Assembly: GCA_905116865.2 (NCBI GenBank)
Contig: CAJHNH020002659.1
Coordinates: 35,334-99,333 of the forward strand
DNA: 64,000 bases
Direction: 5' to 3'
DNA from: Candidula unifasciata
Taxonomy: Eukaryota; Mollusca; Gastropoda; Stylommatophora; Geomitridae
The position numbers were made by a program, and so were the translations under genes. Positions 1 to 10,146 of this stretch are shown piece after piece. The stretch's first letter is position 1. Each line of letters begins with the position of its first letter. The notes under the pieces were generated by a model. The model saw nothing but the letters and a program-made list of their open reading frames with translations, had not been told where the DNA came from and searched no databases.

Positions 1-171
1 AAATAGTCTCCACAATGTAGGTTATACTAATTAATAATCGCTTGTGCAGATACTGTTTTGTTTACCCGCTGCTTTCATCGACTGCATTTCTAGCGTCGAT
101 CTGTTTGTGTTAGCATGTCTTATTTAATGTACCTAAATGCTGTTGGGTTCGCTAAGACTGTTTTAACTGTT

Positions 172-560
172 TCAAAGGGGGCTGCGTGGTCTCGAGGTAT
201 GGTGTCCGCCTCCAGTGCTAGAGGTCCCGGTTTCACGTGGACTTCTAGTAATTTCCCCTGGTCTCTGGGTAGTGAGATCGAACGCCCGTCTGTATTGTTA
301 CGCACGTAAAAAAATCCCTTGGCAGTCAGAAATCGAAAAGAGTAGCCTAACGGCGCTGCCTGGGCACAATTTGGAGTTTAAAATCCAACAAAAATATTTC
401 AGGATCCACGCCGGTGCTACAGAGCCGGAGCACTGTGCTAAGCTACTTCGGACTTGGACTTAAGTTATAAGTATAACGTAGCACTTATGGATTACTACCG
501 ATGAGCCATGATGTTGATCCGTTGTTCAAACCTCAAACCTCAAACCTCAAACTATTTGAG
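172..560 (+). repeat. Dispersed SINE-like repeat, family C, copy 1
   Basis: This stretch aligns over nearly its whole length with 15172-15575. Both open with GGGGGCTGC(G/A)TGGTCTCG, share the block around ATTTCAGGATCC, and end near ATGATGTTGATCCGTTG. This copy lacks about 35 bp present in the other one around GTTCAATCCCC, which resembles a tRNA B box, so copy 1 has probably lost an internal promoter element. The 3' end runs into a short 7-bp CAAACCT repeat (about 526-550). SINE identity is inferred from length, the tRNA-like head and dispersal; no coding capacity is seen. Confidence 0.6.
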
Positions 561-875
561 TCGTAGTTCGACTGTTTGACTCAACAGTCGTAGTTTTCGT
601 TGGCACTGGAGGAGAGCAGCTGTGGGGTGACCCGTGTGCTGTGAAGTTGGAACTCTGATTACCTTGTTATCTGAACTCAGGATGAGTGCAGTGACATATC
701 TCCAACACTCTCCGTCTCTCGCCGTTGTCGAAGTTCTGTTCGTTCATCTCTTAATGTTATTCCCCCTTCCCCTTTTTTCCCGAGTTGTACTTATGTTTAT
801 ATTTAGCTCGCCAACCTTCTATTTTTCCATCCTGTGTGGTTTCTTTGTCCTTTAATGAAGCCAAAATATTTCGCT
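561..875. other. No gene recognised
   Basis: Short unrelated open frames only, with no recognisable protein or repeat match inside the window. Pyrimidine-rich sequence around 760-850 leads into the antisense LINE fragment that follows. Confidence 0.4.
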
Positions 876-1200
876 TGCTTTTGTTTGTTAAATAACTCAC
901 CTCTTTTTTTCATTGCCAGTCTCTATAGAATCTCTCATCATCATGTAACAGGTTTCTTGCAGAACGTTGCTCTCATCAAGAAAGAAACTCCCGCCTCCTG
1001 CACATTCCAACCCAGAGTGTCACTGAATTCATGTGCCCATCTCCATGCTTGTCAACCCCTGTCTTACTTTCCTAGTACTATGCCTTCTGCTATTAATGTG
1101 GTTTTCCAGTCCGCCGTACCGCTTATACGACCAAAATATTTCAGTTTCCAAGTCAAGATGCTGTTTACTAGCCAATTTTCCTCAATGTTTTGAATTTTTA
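876..1200 (-). mobile_element. Decayed LINE 3' end, KYFGHI family, copy 1
   Basis: Read on the minus strand it gives a broken version of the C-terminal tail of a non-LTR retrotransposon polyprotein (ENWLVNSIL, then KLKYFGRI, then an AEG block). The same tail occurs at 14715-15060 and 35670-36130 (minus) and 39850-40135 (plus). The plus-strand string GCAGAACGTTGCTCTCATCA is shared with copy 2. Frameshifts and stops show it is dead. It is 5' truncated like typical LINE copies. Confidence 0.6.
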
Positions 1201-1216
1201 GAGTGTCGGTGTTTCT

Positions 1217-1217
<1 letters not shown>

Positions 1218-1251
<34 letters not shown>
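1218..1251. repeat. Poly-C tract
   Basis: An uninterrupted C run of about 33 bases immediately upstream of the 15-bp tandem array. Its length is likely to be variable or mis-assembled. Confidence 0.9.
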
Positions 1252-1254
<3 letters not shown>

Positions 1255-1364
1255 CCATGGTATTATACTAGAAGCTTTGAATTAAGCATCGAATTCAGAT
1301 CGCACCTTTGGTTACGAGAGTGCAGCTGCCTGTAGATTAGGCGACGGTTTCATTTTGGGGTAGG

Positions 1365-3460
1365 TTAGTTGATAGAAGACAGGTTGATAGAAGACAGGTT
1401 GATAGAAGACAGGTTGATAGAAGACAGGTTGATAGAAGACAGGTTGATAGAAGACAGGTTGATAGAAGACAGGTTGATAGAAGACAGGTTGATAGAAGAC
1501 AGGTTGATAGAAGACAGGTTGATAGAAGACAGGTTGATAGAAGACAGGTTGATAGAAGACAGGTTGATAGAAGACAGGTTGATAGAAGACAGGTTGATAG
1601 AAGACAGGTTGATAGAAGACAGGTTGATAGAAGACAGGTTGATAGAAGACAGGTTGATAGAAGACAGGTTGATAGAAGACAGGTTGATAGAAGACAGGTT
1701 GATAGAAGACAGGTTGATAGAAGACAGGTTGATAGAAGACAGGTTGATAGAAGACAGGTTGATAGAAGACAGGTTGATAGAAGACAGGTTGATAGAAGAC
1801 AGGTTGATAGAAGACAGGTTGATAGAAGACAGGTTGATAGAAGACAGGTTGATAGAAGACAGGTTGATAGAAGACAGGTTGATAGAAGACAGGTTGATAG
1901 AAGACAGGTTGATAGAAGACAGGTTGATAGAAGACAGGTTGATAGAAGACAGGTTGATAGAAGACAGGTTGATAGAAGACAGGTTGATAGAAGACAGGTT
2001 GATAGAAGACAGGTTGATAGAAGACAGGTTGATAGAAGACAGGTTGATAGAAGACAGGTTGATAGAAGACAGGTTGATAGAAGACAGGTTGATAGAAGAC
2101 AGGTTGATAGAAGACAGGTTGATAGAAAGACAGGTTGATAGAAGACAGGTTGATAGAAGACAGGTTGATAGAAGACAGGTTGATAGAAGACAGGTTGATA
2201 GAAGACAGGTTGATAGAAGACAGGTTGATAGAAGACAGGTTGATAGAGACAGGTTGATAGAAGACAGGTTGATAGAAGACAGGTTGATAGAAGACAGGTT
2301 GATAGAAGACAGGTTGATAGAAGACAGGTTGATAGAAGACAGGTTGATAGAAGACAGGTTGATAGAAAGACAGGTTGATAGAAGACAGGTTGATAGAAGA
2401 CAGGTTGATAGAAGACAGGTTGATAGAAGACAGGTTGATAGAAGACAGGTTGATAGAAGACAGGTTGATAGAAGACAGGTTGATAGAAGACAGGTTGATA
2501 GAAGACAGGTTGATAGAAGACAGGTTGATAGAAGACAGGTTGATAGAAGACAGGTTGATAGAAGACAGGTTGATAGAAGACAGGTTGATAGAAGACAGGT
2601 TGATAGAAGACAGGTTGATAGAAGACAGGTTTGATAGAAGACAGGTTGATAGAAGACAGGTTGATAGAAGACAGGTTGATAGAAGACAGGTTGATAGAAG
2701 ACAGGTGATAGAAGACAGGTTGATAGAAGACAGGTTGATAGAAGACAGGTTGATAGAAGACAGGTTGATAGAAGACAGGTTGATAGAAGACAGGTTGATA
2801 GAAGACAGGTTGATAGAAGACAGGTTGATAGAAGGACAGGTTGATAGAAGACAGGTTGATAGAAGACAGGTTGATAGAAGACAGGTTGATAGAAGACAGG
2901 TTGATAGAAGACAGGTTGATAGAAGACAGGTTGATAGAAGACAGGTTGATAGAAGACAGGTTGATAGAAGACAGGTTGATAGAAGACAGGTTGATAGAAG
3001 ACAGGTTGATAGAAGACAGGTTGATAGAAGACAGGTTGATAGAAGACAGGTTGATAGAAGACAGGTTGATAGAAGACAGGTTGATAGAAGACAGGTTGAT
3101 AGAAGACAGGTTGATAGAAGACAGGTTGATAGAAGACAGGTTGATAGAAGACAGGTTGATAGAAGACAGGTTGATAGAAGACAGGTTGATAGAAGACAGG
3201 TGATAGAAGACAGGTTGATAGAAGACAGGTTGATAGAAGACAGGTGATAGAAGACAGGTTGATAGAAGGACAGGTTGATAGAAGACAGGTTGATAGAAGA
3301 CAGGTTGATAGAAGACAGGTTGATAGAAGACAGGTTGATAGAAGACAGGTTGATAGAAGACAGGTTGATAGAAGACAGGTTGATAGAAGACAGGTTGATA
3401 GAAGACAGGTTGATAGAAGACAGGTTGATAGAAGACAGGTTGATAGAAGACAAGTTGATA
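1365..3460. repeat. 15-bp minisatellite, about 139 copies
   Basis: Unit GTTGATAGAAGACAG, repeated almost without substitution. The visible variants are single-base indels (near 2126, 2248, 2367, 2632, 2707, 2834, 3201, 3245 and 3269). Because 15 is a multiple of three, the array reads as open LIEDR or DRRQV repeats on the plus strand and SINLS, CLLST or FYQPV repeats on the minus strand. The ORFs are a by-product of the unit and are not annotated as genes. Confidence 0.95.
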
Positions 3461-3477
3461 GATGTAGAGATACAGTC

Positions 3478-4225
3478 AGTTAAATCTAGAAATATACAGT
3501 TGGATAGACACTCATTTAGATCTAGAAATATACAGTTGGATAGACACTCATTTAGATCTAGAAATATACAGTTGGATAGACACTCATTTAGATCTAGAAA
3601 TATACAGTTGGATAGACACTCATTTAGATCTAGAAATATACAGTTGGATAGATACTCATTTAGATCTAGAAATATACAGTTGGATAGACACTCATTTAGA
3701 TCTAGAAATATACAGTTGGATAGACACTCATTTAGATCTAGAAATATACAGTTGGATAGACACTCATTTAGATCTAGAAATATACAGTTGGATAGACACT
3801 CATTTAGATCTAGAAATATACAGTTGGATAGACACTCATTTAGATCTAGAAATATACAGTTGGATAGACACTCATTTAGATCTAGAAATATACAGTTGGA
3901 TAGACACTCATTTAGATCTAGAAATATACAGTTGGATAGATACTCATTTAGATCCAGAAATATACAGAGCGATAGACAGTCAGTTAGATCTAGAAATATA
4001 CAGTTGGATAGACACTCATTTAGATCTAGAAATATACAGAGCGATAGACAGTCAGTTAGATCTAGAAATATACAGAGCGATAGACAGTCAGTTAGATCTA
4101 GAAATATACAGAGCGATAGACAGTCAGTTAGATCTAGAAATATACAGAGCGATAGACAGTCAGTTAGATCTAGAAATATACAGAGCGATAGACAGTCAGT
4201 TAGATCTAGAAATATACGGATGGAC
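3478..4225. repeat. 36-bp minisatellite, about 20 copies, two variants
   Basis: Unit begins GATCTAGAAATATACAG and continues as TTGGATAGACACTCATTTA (variant 1, left part) or AGCGATAGACAGTCAGTTA (variant 2, right part). The two variants are largely segregated, with one variant-1 unit embedded among variant-2 units near 3991-4026. It follows the 15-bp array after a 20-bp transition and keeps the same minus-strand frame open, giving an artefactual 1000-codon ORF over both arrays. Confidence 0.92.
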
Positions 4226-4504
4226 AGACAGTGAGATAAGCCTATGTGCATTTGGATTGACATGCAAATAAACTGATAGACAGACATACATACAAACGAA
4301 AAGCTTGAAGGCATACAGATGAGTGGACACAGAGAAAAGTATGCATAGACTGAAACATGTACAACTATTAGAAAATAGATTCCAGAACAGAAGGCTCAGA
4401 CAGGATACTGTTAATTTAAATCATGAGTATCCTACGGTTGTGCTGTTATACGTCTTATAGGACTTACAGTTTATTTTTCCATTCTTCCCTGTGTCGATTC
4501 CGGG
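4226..4504. other. No gene recognised
   Basis: Flank of the tandem arrays with residual GATAGACAGACATACA-like decay up to about 4300, then unique AT-rich sequence. No coding signal seen. Confidence 0.4.
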
Positions 4505-4720
4505 GCCTCACGTTGGGTAAAACATGAATAGACTGACTGCCTCCCTTACAAGCAAGTCGTGCAAGGCAACTAGGGGAGTTTCCGTCGAAGTCGGAGTGCA
4601 CATGTGTGAGATGCTAGGAACCAGCAGTCTTCTTTCAGATAAGCAAGATTTGTCAAACGTATGTGCACTTTGTGGTTCGTACTTTTTCATTAAACCCTTC
4701 TGGTGATTACCGGCATCTTT
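4505..4720 (+). repeat. Dispersed repeat, family D, degenerate copy
   Basis: Matches the family seen at 44575-44880 and 45290-45590: a CACTGCC-like motif, then AAGTCGTGCAAGGCAACTA (compare CATGTCGCAGAAGGTGACTA), then GTCGAAGTCGGAGTGCAC (compare TTTGAAGTCAGGGAGCATC). Strongly diverged. Confidence 0.45.
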
Positions 4721-4979
4721 TTTCCCCAGGGCAAAAAGTTTTGCATCCATCTATCATTTAATTACACATTCAAACTATAGCAAATGTTTTTTTCCTTACT
4801 CCTGTCTCGCCTTTTAGCGTCAGGTTTGAACGAGGCATAGGGTAAGAGCCTTGGTATATGCTACATAGAGGTTGGTATTTCACGGCCTCGGATCTTCCAT
4901 CTATCCATGGTTGACCTCTGGATTTGCTTCTTTTATGACTGGCTGGCTCTGCACAACTTGGTGGAATACTGATACATGA

Positions 4980-5262
4980 TAGGGCAGACGTGGTTAGTGC
5001 CTTGTGGGAGAGCGTGTACAATTCGGAGGAGCAGATGGATCACCACAGTCTGGTGAGATTGATGCAGTTCGGGGTGACGAGAGGTTCTGGCAGAGGCTCG
5101 AGGCTCAGAGGAAAGGCAAGACGGACGTTTAATCAGAAAGCTACTGGCACCATTAGTATCGGAACTCTTCGCTGGCTGCTGAAGATGGGGACGGAGAGAT
5201 TATGGGAATGCCCCGAGTGCTGTGATGTCGGTTCTTGAATAAATAAAATAAAATAAATGTCT
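4980..5262 (+). mobile_element. LINE 3' end, LLKMGTERLWEC family, truncated copy
   Basis: Open frame 4990-5238 ends in the peptide TLRWLLKMGTERLWECPECC followed by a stop. The copy at 59585-60840 ends the same way (TLHLLLKMGMKHLWECPKWC), so both are 3' ends of one non-LTR family. The tail here is an AATAAA/AAATAAAAT-rich microsatellite (5236-5258), the kind of 3' tail left by target-primed reverse transcription. Only the last about 80 codons remain, probably through 5' truncation. The region just upstream (4770-4980) may be part of the same element but is not readable. Confidence 0.7.
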
Positions 5263-5750
5263 GAGTGACAGTGCTCTCTGTGGTGCATTGTCTGGTGGTA
5301 GTCTAGACACGTGTCCATATTTGTTCTGTTGCAAACTATACACTGATGTCTACAGGGCCAAAGAGGTCCAAGAGATCATCGGGGAACTGCAGCCTTTACT
5401 TTACAGCAACGTCACAACACATACAGCTCCCTGCAGGTCTGGGAGCACCACTTCGCCAGATTCCATCCTCGACGGCCCAGCAGGAGCACAAGGTTTGATG
5501 ACCTCATTTGGTAGCCTGGATACTAACACTTGGAATCTTGTATGTAGCATGCGTTTTTCTGTTGCATGTTTATGTCTTAACATACTGACAAGTTACCGAA
5601 CATGGTGTTATGCTTTACTGTTATGGTGTTACTGATACACAGTTTTAGGTAAAGAAAGTTATGCATAAGCGTATTTGACGATAACGTTTGGAACTTTCAT
5701 TTTAAATTGCGAAGATATTTAACTGTAATTATTTGTTATTTTAAAACCCC
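5263..5750. other. Unassigned sequence with one possible exon-like block
   Basis: Around 5355-5490 there is a C/G-richer block preceded by TGATGTCTACAG, reading AKEVQEIIGELQPLLYSNV on the plus strand. It has an acceptor-like left edge but no convincing donor, partner exon or recognised family. I do not call it a gene. Confidence 0.25.
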
Positions 5751-5875
5751 AGTCCGGCTGTCGTAATATAATATAAAGGTTAAACGAGGTTTCTAGGACT
5801 TTTGCCCAGGTTATTCTCGTTCGTTGTATAGGACGTTATTGGGTACAATATTACTAAAATATGTTTGCACTGGAA
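5751..5875 (+). repeat. Dispersed repeat, family F, degenerate copy
   Basis: The stretch with CGTAATATAATATAAAGG, GAGGTTTCTAGGACTTTTGC and GGTTATTCTCGTTCG follows the order of matching blocks at 49008-49160 (CCCTAATATAACC, GGGGTTTCTAAGACCTG, TTGATTCTCATCCG). Weak but collinear. Confidence 0.4.
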
Positions 5876-5929
5876 CCCACAAGAGCTTAGAAATAAAGGA
5901 ATTAACACCCCCCCCCCCTGCCCCCAAAT

Positions 5930-6075
5930 GGATAAGAGAACTAGAGAGCAAAGTTAAACAGAGGGGGGGGGGGGCATAAAGCGAGCGAAGGATAAAACGA
6001 CTTTGTGTGAATTGGTTGAGGGCCTATGTTTCATTGGAGGTTGAAAATGCAGAAGAAAAAGAAGAAATAAGATAT
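5930..6075 (+). mobile_element. LINE 3' end, WRELVEGLCSIGG family, degenerate copy
   Basis: The tail here (AACGACTTTGTGTGAATTGG, then TTGAGGGCCTATG) is nearly identical to 10070-10120, where the frame reads TTWRELVEGLCSIGG. A poly-G run (5962-5972) breaks the frame. It ends in an A-rich GAAGAAAAAGAAGAAA tail. Inactive fragment. Confidence 0.6.
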
Positions 6076-6079
6076 TCTC

Positions 6080-6290
6080 CTCGAAAGGTGGCACTTTGTG
6101 TCACCGGGTGTTTATCGTTCGTTGTGCGGTCCTGGTTAAACGTCACTCAGAGTTGAGGTATTTGTGTCATGTTAAACCACATGGTGGCCTGGAGAGAACC
6201 GTAGTGGAGGGTACAGTTTACGGAAGACGAGGCAGAGGAAGACCTTTGCGACAGTGGATACATGATACACTGAAGATTCACCGGTTATGA
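6080..6290 (+). mobile_element. Family F end plus LINE C-terminal fragment
   Basis: First about 60 bases (GTGTCACCGGGTGTTTATCG) match family F (49100-49140). From about 6150 a plus-strand frame reads KPHGGLERTVVEGTVYGRRG, then RGRPLRQWIHDTLKI. This resembles the basic tail found after the reverse transcriptase domain in many animal LINEs and is related to 39930-40000. Not a functional gene. Confidence 0.6.
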
Positions 6291-6578
6291 AATCACATAG
6301 GGATGGATAATTGGCTGGAGGTAGAGAGACTTGAAGATGCGTCGAGACGAGAGCGACACTCTGTTAGAGACCCGCTGAGTGATGACGATGGTCGACTATT
6401 CACAGTGATGTCGAAAATATGGCCGACTTTAGTCGAATTTAGATCAAGAAGTAACTTGACACAAATAACTGTTTGCATTTCCGTCCCAAGTGACCTTCTT
6501 CAATTCTGCTATTTCCTGTTTCTTTATTCTTTGATAACACAGACAAGTTAACATGGGAGGCTCCTTTACCCTCTAGAT
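6291..6578. other. No gene recognised
   Basis: Continues from the LINE fragment with a few short frames and no recognisable product. Confidence 0.35.
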
Positions 6579-6639
6579 CAGTGGTCTGCAACTTTGTTCA
6601 GGTCTCCCCTGCCTTGTGCATCTGACAAGACCCTGCCCA

Positions 6640-7792
6640 TCCCCTCCGAGTATATTGCAATACCCCCATGCCTCCGCCATCCCACTGAGTAAATGGCAAT
6701 ACCCAGATGCTCATCCCTTCAGTAAATGGCAAGACCGCAATACTCACTTCAGTAAACTGCAAGACCCCGATGCTCCCTTGAGTAAATGGCAAGACCCCGA
6801 TGCTTCCTTGAGTAAATGGCAAGACCCCGATGCTCCCTTGAGTAAATTGCACGACACAGATACTCCCTTGAGTAAATTGTAAGGCCGGGATGCTCCCTTT
6901 GAGTAAATTGTGCAAGACCCCGATGCTCCCTTGAGTAAATTGTGCAAGACCCCGATGCTCCCTTGAGTAAATTGTGCAAGACCCCGATGCTCCCTTTGAG
7001 TAAATGGCAAGACCCCGATGCTCCCTTGAGTAAATGGCAAGACCCCGATGCTCCCTTGGGCAAATGGCAAGACCCCGATGCTCCCTTGAGTAAATGGCAA
7101 GACCCCGATGCTCCCTTCAGTAAATGGCAAGACCCCGATGCTCCCTTGAGTAAATGGCAAGACCCCGATGCTCCCTTGAGTAAATGGCAAGACCCCGATG
7201 CTCCCTTGGGCAAATGGCAAGACCCCGATGCTGCCTTAAGTAAATGGCAAGACCCCGATGCTCCCTTCTGTAAATGGCAAGACCCCGATGCTCCCTTGGG
7301 CAAATGGCAAGACCCCGATGCTGCCTTAAGTAAATGGCAAGACCCCGATGCTCCCTTGAGTAAATGGCAAGACCCCGATGCTCCCTTGAGTAAATTGTGC
7401 AAGACCCCGATGCTCCCTTTGAGTAAATGACAAGACCCCGATGCTCCCTTCAGTAAATGGCAAGACCCTGATGCTCCCTTTAGTAAATGGCAAGACCCAG
7501 ATGCTCCCTTCAGTAAATTGTAAGACCCAGATGCTCCCTTCAGTAAATTGTAAGACCCAGATGCTCCCTTGAGTAAATGGCAAGACCCAGATGCTCCCTT
7601 GAGTAAATTGTGCAAGACCCCGATGCTCCCTTGAGTAAATGGCAAGACCCCGATGCTGCCTTAAGTAAATGGCAAGACCCCGATGTTCCCTTAAGTAAAT
7701 GGCAAGACCCCGATGCTGCCTTAAGTAAATGGCAAGACCCCAATGCTGCCTTGAGTAAATGGCAAGACCCCGATGCTCCCTGTAGTATATGT
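6640..7792 (+). repeat. 30-bp minisatellite, about 37 copies
   Basis: Core unit reads GAGTAAATGGCAAGACCCCG then ATGCTCCCTT. Units containing AAATTGTGCAAGACC are about 2 bp longer and are interspersed. Homogeneity is highest at 7000-7400, with more divergent units at both edges. The many short open frames of repeated WQDPDAPLSK or KGASGSCHLL type are artefacts of the repeat. Confidence 0.92.
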
Positions 7793-7812
7793 TAATACCT
7801 CATGTCCCCTCA

Positions 7813-7815
<3 letters not shown>

Positions 7816-7850
<35 letters not shown>
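7816..7850. repeat. Poly-C tract
   Basis: About 33 consecutive C bases directly after the 30-bp array. The sister element at 49860-49874 also has a C run here, so the tract is a family feature that lengthens. Confidence 0.85.
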
Positions 7851-8079
7851 ACCCTCAACAACATAACAAAATGTGATTTTTTTAAAAAATGAGGACACTA
7901 GATTTTGCTACAAGCGAAACAGAAAGCACGAAGACACAGTTTTGGTCAGAATGGGTTCCTTATCTATAATGCATTGCCTATGTTATCATCAGAATTCGAT
8001 TTTTAACGGCAGATGTAGAAACTGCCAATGAAAATAAGAATGTTCTTGTATTTTTGTTTTAAAATAGTTTTTTATTTTT

Positions 8080-8082
8080 ATT

Positions 8083-8125
<43 letters not shown>
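8080..8125. repeat. Poly-T tract
   Basis: T run of about 40 bases inside the 3' part of element E. Confidence 0.85.
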
Positions 8126-8129
<4 letters not shown>

Positions 8130-8245
8130 TAATAATAATTAGAATAAACCAAAAATGTGAATATAACTTATTACAACCGAGCAAATAAACTCACTTTTAA
8201 AATTTACTCGACGCCTCCTTGAAACCTCCTTGCGCCACGACCCCT

Positions 8246-8488
8246 CTACACACACACACACATAAACACACATACACAGACACACTCATACACAGACACA
8301 CACACACTCATATACAGACGCACAGATACACACACTCATACACAGACACACACACATACACAGACACACTCATACACGGACACACACACACTCATATACA
8401 GACGCACAGATACACACACTCATACACAGACACACACACATTCATACTCAAACACACAGACTCACTCATACACAGACACACACACTAT

Positions 8489-8529
<41 letters not shown>

Positions 8530-8530
8530 G
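8246..8530. repeat. CA-rich compound microsatellite
   Basis: ACACACATACACAGACACAC-type repeats with a loose higher-order period near 66 bp (blocks around CTCATATACAGACGCACAG recur), ending in a pure CA run (about 8493-8528). Confidence 0.9.
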
Positions 8531-8559
8531 AGGGCTAAATGGTTTCCATTACCCACGTA

Positions 8560-8830
8560 TAGACGTTCTATTTCTAAGTATGTGTTTATATATTTCATAA
8601 TATGTCACACCTTTTTCTTAGCGTTAATTCCGTCGGAAAGTTCTGCTTGTTCGTCCATTATTAGACTTTATCTAGAACTTGAGTTTTGGGTGCAAATTTG
8701 TTTTACAGGTCTGGCTTATTTTTATGCAAACTTTGGTCCCTTGCCTCTCAGGCAGATGCACTCCGACTTAAGAGGCAAAAATCCACATACCTCCTACGGC
8801 ATGCTTATTAAGGCCACAGTAACTCTATAA
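8560..8830 (-). repeat. Dispersed repeat, family D, antisense copy
   Basis: Blocks ACTTGAGTTTTGGGTGCAAA, CTTGCCTCTCAGGCAGATGC and ACTCCGACTTAAGAGGC are the reverse complement of the family D core at 44690-44790. Diverged. Confidence 0.6.
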
Positions 8831-8947
8831 TATTCCAGCCGGGAGAGCTACAGACAAGAAAAAAAAGAGCTATAGACAGGGGTATAAACTAGATGGTTAT
8901 CTACAGAAAAGGGGGAAGATGGTGACGATTGAGACAGAGAGACAGCA

Positions 8948-8951
<4 letters not shown>

Positions 8952-9010
<59 letters not shown>

Positions 9011-9030
9011 GAGAGAGAGAGAGAAGGGGG
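8952..9030. repeat. GA microsatellite
   Basis: Near-perfect AG dinucleotide run interrupted once by ATAA. Confidence 0.95.
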
Positions 9031-9071
9031 CCTAGAGAAGCAATCAAGTGCTACAGAGGATGATGTTTAGA

Positions 9072-9265
9072 CTACCAAACACAAGATATTCTAATAGTCT
9101 GATATAGGGAAAGCTCCGGTGGGAAAGAGAGGCCCACCCACTCAACATCAGTATTCTATCAGTCTGCTATAGTTGAGGCCCCCTGGGCCGCCCCAATGCG
9201 ACAAGTGGAAAAGAGAGGCCCACCCTCACCAGACTGTATTCGATTAGTCTGATATAGGGGAAACC
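9072..9265. repeat. Degenerate about 80-bp tandem repeat, 2-3 copies
   Basis: Blocks TATTCTAATAGTCTGATATAG, TATTCTATCAGTCTGCTATAG and TATTCGATTAGTCTGATATAG each start a unit. AAAGAGAGGCCCACCC recurs at matching offsets. Confidence 0.7.
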
Positions 9266-9955
9266 CCGAGGCATGAAATATAGGATCTCCTAAATCAGGA
9301 ACCACCCCTAGTTGGAAAAAAAAGATATAATTTTTTAGAGGGGTCATCCTTGAAACTGACCTCAGCTTATTACAAAATCTTGGGGGAGGGGGAAGGAATC
9401 TGGTCACTTGACCTTGTAGGAGTCAACGCGCCATCCCACCAGCCAACCATCCAACCAGCCAACCATGCAATCCATAAACAACGCCTGGAACTACTTCTAT
9501 TTTGCTTTTGTCCAAGTGTTCCTGGAACTGTTGCAGCGGGGTATATATGTAGTTTGCACACAATGGCTCAGGAGAAAAAGAAGGGGAAGAAAAAGACAAA
9601 TAGTACACTATACGAATAGCGGACAAGGCGTCCACGAATAATGTGTAGCTATATGCTTCACTCGCCCGTGTGTCACAGGGGCCCTCACGGGAAGTAAAGA
9701 ATAGTGACACTGCACCCTACCAGGCATGTCGTAAGAGGCGACTAAGTGTAGGGTTGGGCTTGAGGTTGGCTACCTCATCCTGCAAAAACCATAGCCACAA
9801 AAACCAACCAACCATGGATAAGTCAAAAAGAGAAACAAGTAAAATCCAGCCAACCAAGATGAGGGGAGGCTCTACAAATAGAAGAAGTATGACACGGTGT
9901 GGAGAAAGCCGTAAGGAGTCCGGATCGTTGACGTACCTCCTCTCAGCTAGGAAAA
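9266..9955. other. Repeat debris, no gene
   Basis: Contains a short CCAACCA/CCAGCCAACC cluster (9428-9466). Around 9660-9790 lies a SINE-like stretch (CACCCTACCAGGCATGTCGT, AAGAGGCGACTAAGTGTAGG) that resembles the start of family D. No credible coding region. Confidence 0.4.
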
Positions 9956-10146
9956 CCTCCAGAATTGGCACCTGGAAATAAAGGAAGGCCAAAAAACACA
10001 TGGAGAAGAGAGCTGGAGAATCAAGTTAGAAAGATTGGGAGGACATGGGGAGAGCTCCATGCAATGGCGACGGATAGAACGACTTGGCGTGAGTTGGTTG
10101 AGGGCCTATGCTCCATTGGGGGATAGAAAGGCAGAAAAAGAAAAAG
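9956..10146 (+). mobile_element. LINE 3' end, WRELVEGLCSIGG family
   Basis: Plus-strand frame reads NKGRPKNTWRRELENQVRKI, GRTWGELHAMATDRTTWREL, then VEGLCSIGG and stop, followed by an AAAAAGAAAAAGA tail. This is the conserved C-terminal tail seen in many animal LINE polyproteins (GRPxxTWRR then WxxLV-LCS). A sister copy is at 5930-6075. Severely 5' truncated and inactive. Confidence 0.75.

Larger units (their letters stand above)
6579..8250 (+). mobile_element. Non-autonomous hAT-like element, family E, with expanded internal minisatellite
   Basis: Left end CAGTGGTCTGCAACTTTG is a hAT-type terminus. A sister copy at 49786-50180 begins CAGTGATCTCCAACTTTT and shares the right part: ATGTTATCATCAGAATTCGA (compare GCGTTATCATATCAAATTAG), TTTTTAACGGCAGATGTAGA (compare CTTTTAACATTAGATATAC), and a TTTTAAAATAGTTTTTTATT block. 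In this copy the inside is a 30-bp tandem array. The right terminal repeat is not clear, so the right boundary is approximate. Confidence 0.55.

Noticed and set aside
1312..4314. 1000-codon minus frame and several plus-strand LIEDR frames
   Set aside because: Produced by 15-bp and 36-bp tandem units whose lengths are multiples of three. No recognised domain.
5355..5490. Coding exon (AKEVQEIIGELQPLLY)
   Set aside because: Acceptor-like left edge only, with no good donor, partner exon or known domain.
6598..7795. Overlapping frames with WQDPDAPLSK or KGASGSCHLL repeats
   Set aside because: Shadows of the 30-bp minisatellite inside element E.
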